Positions 41,881 through 51,743 are shown, counted from the stretch's first letter. The stretch: 64,000 nucleotides of DNA from Acidimicrobiales bacterium (GCA_020628865.1 JAHDEJ010000018.1:27857-91856), one strand, 5' to 3'. Notes: generated from the letters alone by a model not told the origin. A program made the numbers and translations.

Positions 41881-44598
41881 TCAGCGCCCCCGTTGTGCGA
41901 GCAACGCCCGCTTCGCCATTCGCAACAACAATGATGCACTCAGTTGTTCATCGACCGGAGCACGGCTCGCGACAACATGTTCAAGCGTGATTTCTGGATC
42001 GATGCCGGTGTTTCGCAACACGGTCCGCCATGTCGGATGGCGACGTTCCAGTGCGTCGCCGAGCACGCCGGCGTCATCCCAATCGCCAAGTTCCGCCAGG
42101 ACATGCGCAAGGATCGAGAGGACTGCGGGCTCCCATTCGGCGCTGTCACACGCGAGCGCATGGTCGGTCAGATCGATGGCCGCGTCGACGGCCGCTTGCT
42201 GATCGCCCCGCCGGGTTTGGATCGCCGTATTCACACATGCCGTGATGACGAGGTTCTGCGTATCGCCGGTGCGCTCAAGCGACGACAGGCAGGCGGTGAT
42301 GTTCTCCTGCGCCAGCTCGAGGTCACCGACCGAGAGTTGGATGAACGCAGCGTGGCCGAGCGCATATGCCTTCACCAGGCTCACGCCAGCCAGCCCGGCC
42401 AGGTCGAGCAGCTCGCCGGTGAGCCGCAGCGCCTCGTCATGGTCGCCCTGCAACAGCGAGGCCCAGCCGAGGTACGGGTACGCGAGCAGCACGCCGAAGT
42501 GATCCTCACCATCCCGGAACGCGGCAACCGCCGAGTTCAGACGCTCCTGGGCTTCGGTCAGGGCCAGCGGCGGGACCAACCCGAAGTGCACCTGCACGAC
42601 CGTATTCCGCGCAACCCAGTGGTCGCAGTAGGCGATCGCGTCGACCCGCCCGAGCTCCTCGTACCGGCGCCGGGCCTCGGCAAACAGCTCTGCCGACCGT
42701 TCGTATCGACTGTCGAGCGCGGCGGCCATCCCGGCGCCGCGTAGCGCCGCCGCAAGCACAGCGGGGTCGGCGTCCTCGGCCGACGCCAACACGCGAGCGA
42801 ACCGGCGGTCCCCCTCGCTGGCGTTTCCGGACAGCACCCAATACAGCGCCAGGTTGCCGGCCATCCGCAACGCCTGCGTCGGATCGTGCACCACGGCATG
42901 ATCGAGCGCCGCCATCAGGTTCTCGTGCTCCCGGGCGAAGCGATCCAGCCACGCCGGGTCGTGCTGCACGAGGTTGCTGCCCTCACGAGCCAGACCGGCG
43001 AAGTAGGCGAAGTGCAGCTGAAACGCCTCGGCAAGACGGTCTGCGGCATCGGAGCGGTCCCGAACCGTCTCCCGAATCACGGCGAGCATCCGGAACGAAC
43101 CGTCGGGAAGACGCCGCAGGAGCGACTTGTCGACCAGGTCCCCGAGCAGGTCGATGGGCAAGGCGCCGGCCTGCGGATTGACCGCCGCAATCGCATCCAG
43201 GTCGGCGGCTCCGGCGAAGGCCGCCACACCCACGAGCAACTGCCGTTCCTGCTCGTCGAGCAGGCTGATGCTCCAATCCACCGTGTTGGCCAGCGTCTGG
43301 TGACGATACGGACGGTCGCGATCCCGCTGTGCCAACAACGCAATCAGCTCCGCTGAGCGTCGTGCCATTTCGCCGGGCGAGAACACATTCAGCCGCGACG
43401 CCGCAAGCTCGATCGCCAGCGGAAGTCCCTCGAGCGATTCCACGACCTTGCGGATCGCCTCGCGGTCCTCCGCCGAGAACTCGGCGTTCGCATTGCGTGT
43501 CGTCGCCCGGTCGATGAAGAGCTCGACCGAGGGGGACTCCGACGATTCGTCCTGCTCCTGCACGTCGAGCGGCGCCAGCGGCCACACGACTTCCTGACGC
43601 AGCCCGAGCACCTCCCGAGACGAGGTGAGCACCGCCAGCCTCGACCCGTCTGCGACCAACGAACGAGCCACCTGCGCCACGTCGTCGATCGCCTGCTCGC
43701 AGTTGTCGAGGATGACGAGCGCATCGAGCGACCGCAGGGACGCCCCGAGTTCCGCCGGGCCGTTGCCCATCGCCACCGTCGGCAGCCGCATGGCGCGGCC
43801 GATGGCCGAGACGACATCGTCGAGCGAGGTGGCGGACTCGAGCTCGACGAACCAGACGCCGTCAGGAAACTGCGCCTTGAGCTGGTGCGCGAGTTCGAGG
43901 GAGAGCCGGGTCTTGCCGACCCCGCCGGGCCCCAGCAGCGTGGTGATCGTGCCCGGCGAGAGTTGCGCGGGAAGTGTTGCCTGCTCGTGTTCGCGTCCGA
44001 AGAAGCGGTTTGCCACGACCGGCAGCTCATCGCGCCACTCGACCACGTGATGGACCGCGGGGGTGAGCTCTTCGAGCTCCGGCGCCAGCACGGTCCACAC
44101 TTCGACCGGGTCCGGAATTCCCTTCAGCTCAGCCAACCGACGATGCATGAACTCGACCGGTGAGCGGGTCCCGGCCAACGATCGAACCAGGTCGCTGCAG
44201 ACGATCTCACCGGATTCGGCCACCGACTCCAGCCGGGCGGCAACGACGACGGGAAGACCGAACATCTCACGGCCGCGTTCGACCACATCACCGGCCGAGA
44301 TGCCGATCCGCAGCGCTGGCACCGCCACCTCGAAATCGATCCCACCGACCGCCGCCCGGAGCGCCGTCGCACAACGCAGCGCAGAGGACGCCGACGAGAA
44401 CGACGTCAGGAAACCGTCGCCGTGGTTGGCGACGACCCGGCCGTCGTTCGCCGTGACGAGATCCTCCGCCAGCCGCTCGAACCGGACCAGCAGCGCATCG
44501 GCGGCCGCATCGCCGTGACCGACTCGAAACGATGTGGAGTCGACGAGGTCGGCAACCATCACCACCCGAGTGGTCGAGTCAGCCGTGCTTCCGCGCAT
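41881..44598 (-). CDS. Cyclase-homology/AAA-ATPase/TPR regulatory protein
   Basis: 905 residues. Residues about 10-170 form a class III nucleotide-cyclase domain with both metal aspartates (D17 in VADLVDSTSF, D61 in NHGDGFLTSF). The usual purine-selecting Lys position and transition-state Asn are missing: VVANHGD instead of VKTxGD, and LPVVVAARLE instead of VNxAARLE. Residues about 195-480 form an AAA/NB-ARC ATPase (LLGPGGVGKTRLS, VILDNCEQ, LEGLPLAIELAA). The remainder is TPR-like. The domain order is that of large actinobacterial signal-integration ATPases, but this one ends without a LuxR helix-turn-helix. Confidence 0.85.
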   Translation of the reverse strand: MRGSTADSTTRVVMVADLVDSTSFRVGHGDAAADALLVRFERLAEDLVTANDGRVVANHGDGFLTSFSSASSALRCATALRAAVGGIDFEVAVPALRIGISAGDVVERGREMFGLPVVVAARLESVAESGEIVCSDLVRSLAGTRSPVEFMHRRLAELKGIPDPVEVWTVLAPELEELTPAVHHVVEWRDELPVVANRFFGREHEQATLPAQLSPGTITTLLGPGGVGKTRLSLELAHQLKAQFPDGVWFVELESATSLDDVVSAIGRAMRLPTVAMGNGPAELGASLRSLDALVILDNCEQAIDDVAQVARSLVADGSRLAVLTSSREVLGLRQEVVWPLAPLDVQEQDESSESPSVELFIDRATTRNANAEFSAEDREAIRKVVESLEGLPLAIELAASRLNVFSPGEMARRSAELIALLAQRDRDRPYRHQTLANTVDWSISLLDEQERQLLVGVAAFAGAADLDAIAAVNPQAGALPIDLLGDLVDKSLLRRLPDGSFRMLAVIRETVRDRSDAADRLAEAFQLHFAYFAGLAREGSNLVQHDPAWLDRFAREHENLMAALDHAVVHDPTQALRMAGNLALYWVLSGNASEGDRRFARVLASAEDADPAVLAAALRGAGMAAALDSRYERSAELFAEARRRYEELGRVDAIAYCDHWVARNTVVQVHFGLVPPLALTEAQERLNSAVAAFRDGEDHFGVLLAYPYLGWASLLQGDHDEALRLTGELLDLAGLAGVSLVKAYALGHAAFIQLSVGDLELAQENITACLSSLERTGDTQNLVITACVNTAIQTRRGDQQAAVDAAIDLTDHALACDSAEWEPAVLSILAHVLAELGDWDDAGVLGDALERRHPTWRTVLRNTGIDPEITLEHVVASRAPVDEQLSASLLLRMAKRALLAQRGR

Positions 44599-44660
44599 CG
44601 CCTGCGAAGGTACCGCGTCCCCACCAGCCCGGCACGATCGGAACCGACCCGGACAACTGT

Positions 44661-44831
44661 TCAGGCCTCGCGATCAGGGGATGGCTGTGGTGGGCCTGAT
44701 GTGCCGTCGGCTCCATCGTTGGGAACCGAATCGAGCACCGCCTTGCGCAACGAGATCGGCGCTGGGGACTCCGCCGCGGCCCCCAGCGCCCGCTCGACCT
44801 CCAACCCGAACACGTCGGACTGCGACTGCAT
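44661..44831 (-). CDS. 56-residue ORF translationally coupled to ECF sigma factor
   Basis: The ATG at 44831 shares one base with the sigma-factor stop (TGATG) and the frame stays open for 56 codons to 44661. The product starts MQSQSDVFGLEVERALGAAA and continues through PAPISLRKAVLDSV to a Pro/Asp-rich tail. No family is recognised and there is no membrane segment. Position suggests a small sigma-binding partner, parallel to the acidic protein behind the first ECF gene. A short coupled ORF can occur by chance. Confidence 0.4.
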   Translation of the reverse strand: MQSQSDVFGLEVERALGAAAESPAPISLRKAVLDSVPNDGADGTSGPPQPSPDREA

Positions 44832-45334
44832 CACACCGGTGCCGCGGTGGGAGCGGCCGTGGGGAGTGCGAGTGCGTGAAAGGCCCGCCGGGCCTTCGCC
44901 AACAGTTGTTGGGTCGTTACATGAGGACGATCGATCATGTGCGCTACCTCGGCCACCGGACGGCCCTCGAGGTAACGCAGGGCGAGCACGGCCCGCTCGG
45001 CACCGGGAAGGCAGTCGAGCGCATCGAGCACCTGGTCCGGGTTCCAGTCGGTGCCGATTCGCACCTCGGGTGCCGGTGCATCGACGGCCGAATCCGGCTC
45101 GGCCCGTTCGGCGACGAGGCGCCAGTGCGCCAGAATCCGGTTGCGGGTGCGAGTCAACAGCCAGGACCGGGAGAGCACCTCGCCCTCGCCCCGATCAAAG
45201 GTGTGGCGGGCGGAGCGAAACACATCGAGCACCACCGCATCGGCGACGTCCCGTCCGACTCGAGCGGCGGCAAACCCGTAGACCGGATCCAGGTGCGCAT
45301 CAACGAATCCGCTGAAGTCGTCCGATTCGCTCAT
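44831..45334 (-). CDS. Second ECF-family sigma factor
   Basis: 167 residues: region 2 at about 8-70 (FVDAHLDPVYGFAAARVG, SWLLTRTRNRILAHWR) and region 4 at about 100-155 (LDCLPGAERAVLALRYLEG, VAEVAHMIDRPHVTTQQLL). The -35-binding helix is clear. It is unrelated in detail to the sigma at 1320, and no classical membrane anti-sigma gene follows, only a 56-codon overlapping ORF. Divergent from the Crp/Fnr gene. Confidence 0.8.
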   Translation of the reverse strand: MSESDDFSGFVDAHLDPVYGFAAARVGRDVADAVVLDVFRSARHTFDRGEGEVLSRSWLLTRTRNRILAHWRLVAERAEPDSAVDAPAPEVRIGTDWNPDQVLDALDCLPGAERAVLALRYLEGRPVAEVAHMIDRPHVTTQQLLAKARRAFHALALPTAAPTAAPV

Positions 45335-45501
45335 CCTGCCGTCCTTCCGCTGCCGCTGCGCTCATCGTCGCGGGTGGCCGGCCGGCCGTCGTCGCACCGG
45401 GACACGCGCGATGTGTGCACCGGTACATATTCAGGGCCCAGACACGCCGTCTCGGCGAAGAAAGCAGCAAACAACCGGGCACGGTGCAGTACGTTCTCGC
45501 T

Positions 45502-46176
45502 GTGACCCGCAGCTACACCACCGCCCTGAGCGACGAAACGATCGCCGCAATCCGGGACGCAGGAACGACCACGACCTACCCGGCCCGTGCCTGGGTCTTC
45601 TCCGTCGGCTCCGACTCCGGTTCCGTGCTGTTCGTCGAGTCCGGCCTCCTCCGCGTCGAACGGCCCACCTCGACCGGCCGAACCGTGCTCCTCGAACTCA
45701 CCAGCGAAGGCCACACCCTCGGCGAGCTCGGCGCCATGACCGGCGCACCCCGGTCTGCCAGCGTGATCACGATCGAACCGAGCACGGTCATCACGCTTGG
45801 CGCCGACGCCTTCAACCGACTCGTCGAGACTCGCCCCGACCTCAACCGATACGTGATGCGGCAGCTGGCCGACCGCATCGTCGCCCTCACCAGTCAGCTG
45901 ATCGAAGCGTCCGATCGCAGCGCCACCGCCCGGGTGGCCAGCCGACTGATCGAGCTGCTCGATCGATCCGACCGGCGAAACGACCGGGAGCCCACGATTC
46001 CGCTGCCCATCTCGCAACAAGAGCTCGGCCAGTGGGCCGGCCTGTCCCGCGAAGGGACGGCAAAGGCGCTGCGAGAGCTGCGCGAAGCCGGCGTCGTACG
46101 CACCCGACGGATGGAGATCACGCTCGTGCAGCCGGAGACGCTCCGCGAGCTCGCTCGTTCGGCCGGCCGACTCTGA
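45502..46176 (+). CDS. Crp/Fnr-family transcriptional regulator
   Basis: About 224 residues: an N-terminal cyclic-nucleotide-binding-type barrel (VFSVGSDSGSVLFVESGLLRVER, EGHTLGELGAMTGAPRSASV), a long dimer helix and a C-terminal winged helix-turn-helix (PISQQELGQWAGLSREGTAKALREL). No Fnr-type cysteine cluster is present. The barrel's GELGAMTGAPRSA resembles the phosphate-binding cassette, so cAMP or a related ligand is possible. The start is uncertain: GTG 45502, 45484 and 45415 are in frame, none with a strong ribosome-binding site. Confidence 0.85.
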   Translation: MTRSYTTALSDETIAAIRDAGTTTTYPARAWVFSVGSDSGSVLFVESGLLRVERPTSTGRTVLLELTSEGHTLGELGAMTGAPRSASVITIEPSTVITLGADAFNRLVETRPDLNRYVMRQLADRIVALTSQLIEASDRSATARVASRLIELLDRSDRRNDREPTIPLPISQQELGQWAGLSREGTAKALRELREAGVVRTRRMEITLVQPETLRELARSAGRL

Positions 46177-46177
46177 C

Positions 46178-47221
46178 TCAGGCGGGAAGCGGCGGCAAGG
46201 ACCAGAGCAGCGCCGTCAACCAGAGTTCTTCGTTCGGGTTGCGGTTGAGCGCATCGGCGGCCTCGGTGAGTTGGCCGTGCACGTCCATGTGCTGACCCCG
46301 TTCCACCACCGGTTCCCGGTAGCGCAGGGCGAGCGTGGCCAACCCCATGCGCCATTCATCCGTGCGGTGCAGGCGAGCTTCACGTTTGTGGCGCGTCTCC
46401 AACGCCTTGCGCCCCGAGCCACGAGTTCCGGTCAGCTCCTCCTGCTCGGCAATCGCCTCGAGCTCCGTGGTGTGCCGGGCCTCCAACGGCTCCTGCGCCT
46501 CGTCGATGGCCGCCCGAATGTCCTGCACCACCTCGGACACGGCATGACCTGTGCCGTCTAGCCGGGCCGGCGCACCCCACCACAGATTCCGACGTTCGGC
46601 GAACGCCTCGTCGGACACGAGCAGTTCCGCTCGACCGACGTCGCCACCGCTTCCCTCCGCGGCCACCATCGCCACCTCGTGGGGCACACCCTGGGCCTCG
46701 AGTGCCGCAGCGATCGCCGCCGTGGTGACCGACGGGAAGTCGATTCGGGTGGACCGCGAGGCGATCGTGATGTGTTCGGGTGGGACCTCTTCGGCGAGGA
46801 GGATGAATCGAGTGGACGCCGGCGGTTCCTCGATCGGCTTGAGCAGCTTCGCAGCGGCCTCCGGAGTCGCATCGTGGAACCGGTCGATCAGGATGACCTT
46901 CGCCCCGTTCTCGATCGGCGAGCGCGACGCCGCATGCACGATCGCTTCCGCCTCCTCGGTCCGCAGCGTGTTGCCCTCGGGCTCGACGATGACCAGGTCG
47001 GGGTGGTTCTCGCTCGCCGCCAACCGCCGGGTACGTTCGCGATCCTCCGGCGCACCCACGTACTCACCGGCCAGCGCCGCCGCCGCCCGGCGTTTGCCCG
47101 AACCGCGAGGCCCGACGAACAGGTAGGCGTGCACCGGTTCCTGGGCCGCCGCCCGAAGCTGCTCGACCGCCCGCTCCTGCCCGACAATCCGGGCGAACGG
47201 ATCGGTGATCACCTCGTCCAT
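46178..47221 (-). CDS. holB: DNA polymerase III delta' subunit
   Basis: 347 residues. RIVGQERAVEQLRAAAQ and AYLFVGPRGSGKRRAAAA open the clamp-loader AAA+ fold; ILIDRFHDATPEAAAKLLKPIEEPPASTRFILL is the Walker B to sensor region, and SRSTRIDFPSV replaces the usual SRCQ. It helps load the beta clamp during replication. ATG 47221 shares one base with the tmk stop, the common actinobacterial tmk-holB arrangement. Confidence 0.9.
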   Translation of the reverse strand: MDEVITDPFARIVGQERAVEQLRAAAQEPVHAYLFVGPRGSGKRRAAAALAGEYVGAPEDRERTRRLAASENHPDLVIVEPEGNTLRTEEAEAIVHAASRSPIENGAKVILIDRFHDATPEAAAKLLKPIEEPPASTRFILLAEEVPPEHITIASRSTRIDFPSVTTAAIAAALEAQGVPHEVAMVAAEGSGGDVGRAELLVSDEAFAERRNLWWGAPARLDGTGHAVSEVVQDIRAAIDEAQEPLEARHTTELEAIAEQEELTGTRGSGRKALETRHKREARLHRTDEWRMGLATLALRYREPVVERGQHMDVHGQLTEAADALNRNPNEELWLTALLWSLPPLPA

Positions 47222-47853
47222 CACCCCAACCCCAATCGTTCCTGCACCACCGCGGCCACCCGGTCGGCCACCTCGCCGACCGACCCGTTGCCGTCGACGA
47301 TCGCCCACCGATCCGGATGCTCTGCGGCAAAGCCGTGGTAACTGTCGCGGACGAGCGAGGCGAGATCGGAGCCAGCGGCCTCGATCCGGTCCAGGTCGTC
47401 ACCGAGCCGTTCCGATGCCTCGTGCAGATCAACGTCCAGCAGCACGATCAGATCAGGGACCAATTCGCCGGTGCCGAACCGATTCAGTTCCAGCACGGCA
47501 TCGACACCGAGCCCACGGCCGACACCCTGGTACGCCAGTGACGAGGCGACGTGGCGATCGGACACGACGTGGCGTCCGGCAGCGAGGGCCGGTTCGATCA
47601 CTTCGGTCACGTGTTGCGCCCGGTCGGCAGCCATGAGCAGCGCCTCGGTCCGATCGCCGAGCTCGGGGAAATCCGGGTCGAGCACGAGCGCCCGAATGCG
47701 GGCGCCGACGGCGGTTCCACCCGGTTCACGGGTGAGCGTCGCATCGAGGCGCTCGGCCAGTTGGGCCGCCTGCGTGGACTTTCCACAGCCGTCTCCGCCC
47801 TCGAACACGATGAAATGGCCCCGGGCGTCGGCCTGCTGGTGGTTCTCCGTCAT
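47221..47853 (-). CDS. tmk: Thymidylate kinase
   Basis: 210 residues, normal length. P-loop FEGGDGCGKSTQ, TREPGGTAVGARIR, DRHVASSLAYQGVGRGLG and VLLDVDLHEASERLG are the family blocks. It phosphorylates dTMP to dTDP. ATG 47853 was chosen because the P-loop starts about 14 residues later, as in relatives. Translation is coupled to holB. Confidence 0.93.
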   Translation of the reverse strand: MTENHQQADARGHFIVFEGGDGCGKSTQAAQLAERLDATLTREPGGTAVGARIRALVLDPDFPELGDRTEALLMAADRAQHVTEVIEPALAAGRHVVSDRHVASSLAYQGVGRGLGVDAVLELNRFGTGELVPDLIVLLDVDLHEASERLGDDLDRIEAAGSDLASLVRDSYHGFAAEHPDRWAIVDGNGSVGEVADRVAAVVQERLGLG

Positions 47854-47920
47854 GACCCGTCCGAACCTACCAAGCGGATTCGTCGGATTCACCACCGCAT
47901 CCGCCGATACGCTCAGGCCC

Positions 47921-49021
47921 ATGACCGACGGTCCCGCCACCGACGACGACGCCGTGGTCGACCACTCGCCGGATATACCGCGCGGGTTTCCGGCGGTCGG
48001 CGAACTGGACTACATCGGCGCCCTCGTCCGTCGGGCGCTGCTCATCGCCGTCGTCGTCATCGCCATCTCGTTCGTGGCTCCGGGCCTCATCACCGACCTG
48101 CTGCGGGTGCTGAGCGACGCCGACCGCATCGGCACCATCCGCCCGCAGTGGTTCGTACTCATGGTCGCCATGGAGATCCTCAGCTTCATGTGCATCTGGT
48201 GGCTGACCCGAATCGTGCTGCCGAAGGTCTCGTGGTTCGTGGCCGGCACCAGCCAGCTCACCGCCAACTCCGTCAGCCGCATCGTGCCCGGCGGAGCCGC
48301 CGTCGGTGGCGCCACGCTGTACCGAATGCTCGCCGTTTCCGGCGTCAGCCCCACGCAGGCAGGTGGCGCGCTCGCCGCAACGTCCATCCTCTCGACCGGC
48401 GCGCTGGTGGCCATCCCCGCCATCGGCGGACTCATCGCATTGTTCGGCGCCCCGATCCCCGAGGACATGGCGCCGGTCGCCATCGCCTCCGCCGTCCTGT
48501 TCGTGCTCCTGACCCTCGTCGGCGTGCTCGCAATGCGCTGGACCCGGCCGCTGGAGATCGTCGGCGGCGTCGCCGACCGCATCGCCCGGGGCATCTCCTC
48601 GTTCCTCCCCAACCGGTCGTGGACCGTCGACCCGGCCGACCTCGTGAAGGAGCGCAACCGGCTGATCGACATCGCCGGCTCCCGCTGGCCCCAGGCAACC
48701 GCCGCCAGTGCCCTCAACTGGATGTTCGACTACCTGGTGCTCGTCGCCGCGCTCTACGCCGTCGATGCCGACCCCCGGCTCAGCCTCGTGATGATCGCCT
48801 ACGCCGCCGGTGCCGTGCTCGGCATGATCCCCATCACGCCGGGCGGGTTCGGGTTCGTCGAGGTCGGCCTGTTCTCGCTGCTGGTGCTCAGTGGCATCAG
48901 CGCCCAGGACGCGACCGTCGCCACGCTCGCCTACCGCGTCGTGTCGTTCTGGCTGCCACTGGCAACCGGGCCGTTCGCCTGGCTGGCATTCCGCAAGCGC
49001 TACCCGCGCCGCACCGCCTAG
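47921..49021 (+). CDS. Flippase-like integral membrane protein (LPG-synthase TM/UPF0104 type)
   Basis: 366 residues with seven or eight helices. Family features are QLTANSVSRIVPGGAAVGGA, NWMFDYLVLVAAL, GMIPITPGGFGFVEVGL and the closing AYRVVSFWLPLATGP. This domain forms the lipid flippase half of MprF and is found alone in actinobacteria, where it may move lipids or glycolipids. No aminoacyl-transferase half is attached. It diverges from tmk and overlaps topA by 4 bp at the 3' end. Confidence 0.85.
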   Translation: MTDGPATDDDAVVDHSPDIPRGFPAVGELDYIGALVRRALLIAVVVIAISFVAPGLITDLLRVLSDADRIGTIRPQWFVLMVAMEILSFMCIWWLTRIVLPKVSWFVAGTSQLTANSVSRIVPGGAAVGGATLYRMLAVSGVSPTQAGGALAATSILSTGALVAIPAIGGLIALFGAPIPEDMAPVAIASAVLFVLLTLVGVLAMRWTRPLEIVGGVADRIARGISSFLPNRSWTVDPADLVKERNRLIDIAGSRWPQATAASALNWMFDYLVLVAALYAVDADPRLSLVMIAYAAGAVLGMIPITPGGFGFVEVGLFSLLVLSGISAQDATVATLAYRVVSFWLPLATGPFAWLAFRKRYPRRTA

Positions 49022-51714
49022 CTGTCGGCTGCCTTCTTCTTCGCTGCCGCCTTCTTCTTGGCGGGAGCCTTCTTCTTGGCCGGGGCCTTCTTCTTTGCGG
49101 CCGCCTTCTTCTTGGTGGCTTTCTTCTTCTTTTTGGCCGGACCGGCAGCCCGACGGATCGCCAGCAGCTCGGCCGCCCGCTCGTCGGTCAGCTCCTCGAC
49201 GGTGTCGCCCTTGCGCAGCGAGGCGTTGGTCTCCCCGTCGGTCACGTAGGGGCCGAACCGGCCGTCCTTGACGATCATCTGCTTGTCGGTCTCGGGGTCG
49301 ACGCCCATCTCCCGCAGCGGCGGCTTCACCGTCTGACCACGACGGGTCTTCGGCTGCGCCAGGATCTTCAGGCATTCCTCGAGCGTGATCGTGAACAGCT
49401 GCTCCTCGGTTTCGAGGCTCCGACTGTCCTTGTCCTTCTTCAGGTACGGGCCGTACCGGCCGTTCTGCACCGTGATCTCGAGGTTGTCGGCCGGGTCAGC
49501 ACCCACCACCCGCGGCAGGGCCAGCAACTTGAGAGCCTCGTCGAGCGTGATGGTCTCGGTGGTCATGGTCTTGAACAGCGACGCCCGCTTCGGCTTGTCC
49601 TCGCCGTCCACCATTTCGCCGAGCTGCACGTAGTCGCCGAAACGACCGGTCATCACGTAGACGTCCATGTCGGTCTCGGGGTCCTTGCCCAACGACTTCG
49701 GGCCCTTGGCCGCGTCTTCGATGTACTTGACGGCCCGATCGATCGTGAGCTCGTCCGGCGGGATGTCGTCCGGGATCGAGGCGGTGTCGCTCTCACCCCG
49801 CTGCACGTACGGACCGAACTTGCCGACGCGGGCGACGACCATCTCACCATCCTCGGTCACACCGAGGGGGATGGAGTTGACGGCGCGGGCGTCGATCTCG
49901 CCGAGGCGTTCATCGACCTTCGTCTTCAGGCCGAGGGTGTCCTCCTGGCCGAAGTAGAACTTCTGCAGCCACGGAATGGCCTCGCCCGTGCCGCCGGCGA
50001 TGGAGTCCAGGTCCTGTTCCATGCGACGGGTGTAGTCGTAGTCGACCAGGTCCGGGAAGTGCTGTTCGAGCAGGCTGACCACCGAGAACGCGGTGAACGA
50101 CGGAATCAGGGCGGAGCCCTTCTTCCACACGTACTCCCGGTCCTGGATCGTGCCCATGATCGACGCATAGGTAGATGGGCGACCGATTTCGAGCTCGGCC
50201 ATCTTCTTGACGAGCGAGGCTTCGGTGTAGCGGGCCGGCGGCTGCGTTTCGTGTCCGCTGGCCGTGACGGCGTTCGCGTTCAACGCATCGGAAACCGCAA
50301 GGGTCGGCAGCTGGCCGCCGTCGGCCTCGTCCTTCGCTCCGTCGGTGTCCTCGATGTAGACGGCCCGGAAACCCTGATGGCTGATGATCGTGCCACTGGC
50401 CGAGAACTCGGCATCGCGGCCGTCGGTCGCCTTCGCCCCGACCCGGACCGACACAGTCTCGCCCGTGGCATCGGTCATCTGCGAAGCGACGGTGCGCTTC
50501 CAGATCAGCTCGTACACGCGGGCTTCTGACTTCGGCACCTCTTTGGCCACCTGCTCGGGCGACATGAACGTGTCGCCGGCGGGACGGATGGCCTCGTGCG
50601 CTTCCTGCGCGTTCTTGGACTTCGTGTTGTAGATGCGGGGCTCGTCGGGGAGGAACTTCTCGCCGAACTGGCTCTTGATGGCGGAGCGAGCGGCATCGAG
50701 CGCGGTCTGCGACAGCGTGGTCGAGTCCGTACGCATGTAGGTGATGTAGCCCTTTTCGTACAGACCCTGAGCGCCGCGCATGGCCATCGCCGAGCTCATG
50801 CCGAGCTTGCGACCGGCCTCCTGCTGGAAGGTGGAGGTCATGAACGGCGCGGCCGGACGGCGACGGTACGGCTTCGGCTCGACTGAACGCACCGAGAAGT
50901 CGGCACCGTCGAGCGCCTGCACCAGACCGTTGGCGCCGGTCTCGTCGAGCACCACGACCGAATCGGCCTTGGCCAGACGGCCGTCGTCGCCGAAGTCCTT
51001 GCCGGAGGCCACGCGCTTGCCGTCGAGCTCGAGCAGCTTCGCCGTGAACGACGCCGGCTCGCCCTTGGCGACTTCGCCCGTTACGGCGAACTCGCTCTCG
51101 AGGTCCCAGTAGCCGGCCCGGATGAACGCCATGCGTTCGCGCTCACGCTCCACCACGATTCGGGTGGCCACAGACTGCACACGGCCGGCCGACAGCCGCG
51201 GCATGACCTTCTTCCACAGCACCGGCGACACCTCATACCCGTAGAGGCGATCCAGCATGCGGCGCGCTTCCTGCGCATCGACGAGGTGACGGTCGAGTTC
51301 CCGAGGGTTCTCCAGCGCCGAGAGAATGGCGGTCTTGGTGATCTCGTGGAACACCATCCGCTTCACCGGCACCTGCGGGTTCAACACCTCGAGCAGATGC
51401 CAGGCAATCGCCTCGCCCTCGCGATCCTCATCCGTTGCGAGATAGAGCTCGTCGCTCTCCTTCAGCATGGACTTCAGCTTCTTGATCTGGTCCTTCTTGT
51501 CTGGAGAGACCACGTAGAGCGGCTTGAAATCATTGTCGACATCGATGCCCATCCGACTCCACGACTCGCCCTTGTAGGCGGCAGGAACATCAGCGGCGTT
51601 GCGGGGGAGATCCCGAATGTGGCCAATGGAAGACTCGACGATGAAGTCGTCGCCGAGGTACTCGGCAATCTTCTTTGCTTTGGCGGGGCTCTCCACAATC
51701 ACGAGTGCAGTCAC
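49018..51714 (-). CDS. topA: DNA topoisomerase I
   Basis: 898 residues. The Toprim domain starts TALVIVESPAKAKKI and includes ATDEDREGEAIAWHL; the active Tyr lies in GYITYMRTDST. The C-terminal third has four actinobacterial-type repeats in place of zinc fingers (RFGDYVQLG, RYGPYLKKD, RFGPYVTDG). The last 45 or so residues are a run of AKKKA/PAKKK repeats typical of actinobacterial TopA, which binds DNA and aids processive relaxation of negative supercoils. Confidence 0.96.
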   Translation of the reverse strand: MTALVIVESPAKAKKIAEYLGDDFIVESSIGHIRDLPRNAADVPAAYKGESWSRMGIDVDNDFKPLYVVSPDKKDQIKKLKSMLKESDELYLATDEDREGEAIAWHLLEVLNPQVPVKRMVFHEITKTAILSALENPRELDRHLVDAQEARRMLDRLYGYEVSPVLWKKVMPRLSAGRVQSVATRIVVERERERMAFIRAGYWDLESEFAVTGEVAKGEPASFTAKLLELDGKRVASGKDFGDDGRLAKADSVVVLDETGANGLVQALDGADFSVRSVEPKPYRRRPAAPFMTSTFQQEAGRKLGMSSAMAMRGAQGLYEKGYITYMRTDSTTLSQTALDAARSAIKSQFGEKFLPDEPRIYNTKSKNAQEAHEAIRPAGDTFMSPEQVAKEVPKSEARVYELIWKRTVASQMTDATGETVSVRVGAKATDGRDAEFSASGTIISHQGFRAVYIEDTDGAKDEADGGQLPTLAVSDALNANAVTASGHETQPPARYTEASLVKKMAELEIGRPSTYASIMGTIQDREYVWKKGSALIPSFTAFSVVSLLEQHFPDLVDYDYTRRMEQDLDSIAGGTGEAIPWLQKFYFGQEDTLGLKTKVDERLGEIDARAVNSIPLGVTEDGEMVVARVGKFGPYVQRGESDTASIPDDIPPDELTIDRAVKYIEDAAKGPKSLGKDPETDMDVYVMTGRFGDYVQLGEMVDGEDKPKRASLFKTMTTETITLDEALKLLALPRVVGADPADNLEITVQNGRYGPYLKKDKDSRSLETEEQLFTITLEECLKILAQPKTRRGQTVKPPLREMGVDPETDKQMIVKDGRFGPYVTDGETNASLRKGDTVEELTDERAAELLAIRRAAGPAKKKKKATKKKAAAKKKAPAKKKAPAKKKAAAKKKAADS

Positions 51715-51743
51715 TGCTTCACCTTAGACATACGGGCCAGAAT

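Noticed and set aside
49021-49160. Tandem repeat or assembly artefact at the topA 3' end
   Set aside because: The AAG/GCC-rich run encodes the Lys/Ala tail normal for actinobacterial topoisomerase I.
47551-50529. 992-codon open frame on the plus strand
   Set aside because: It spans parts of tmk, the flippase-like gene and topA in other frames or antisense, and reads as Arg/His-rich low-complexity sequence typical of high-GC shadow frames.
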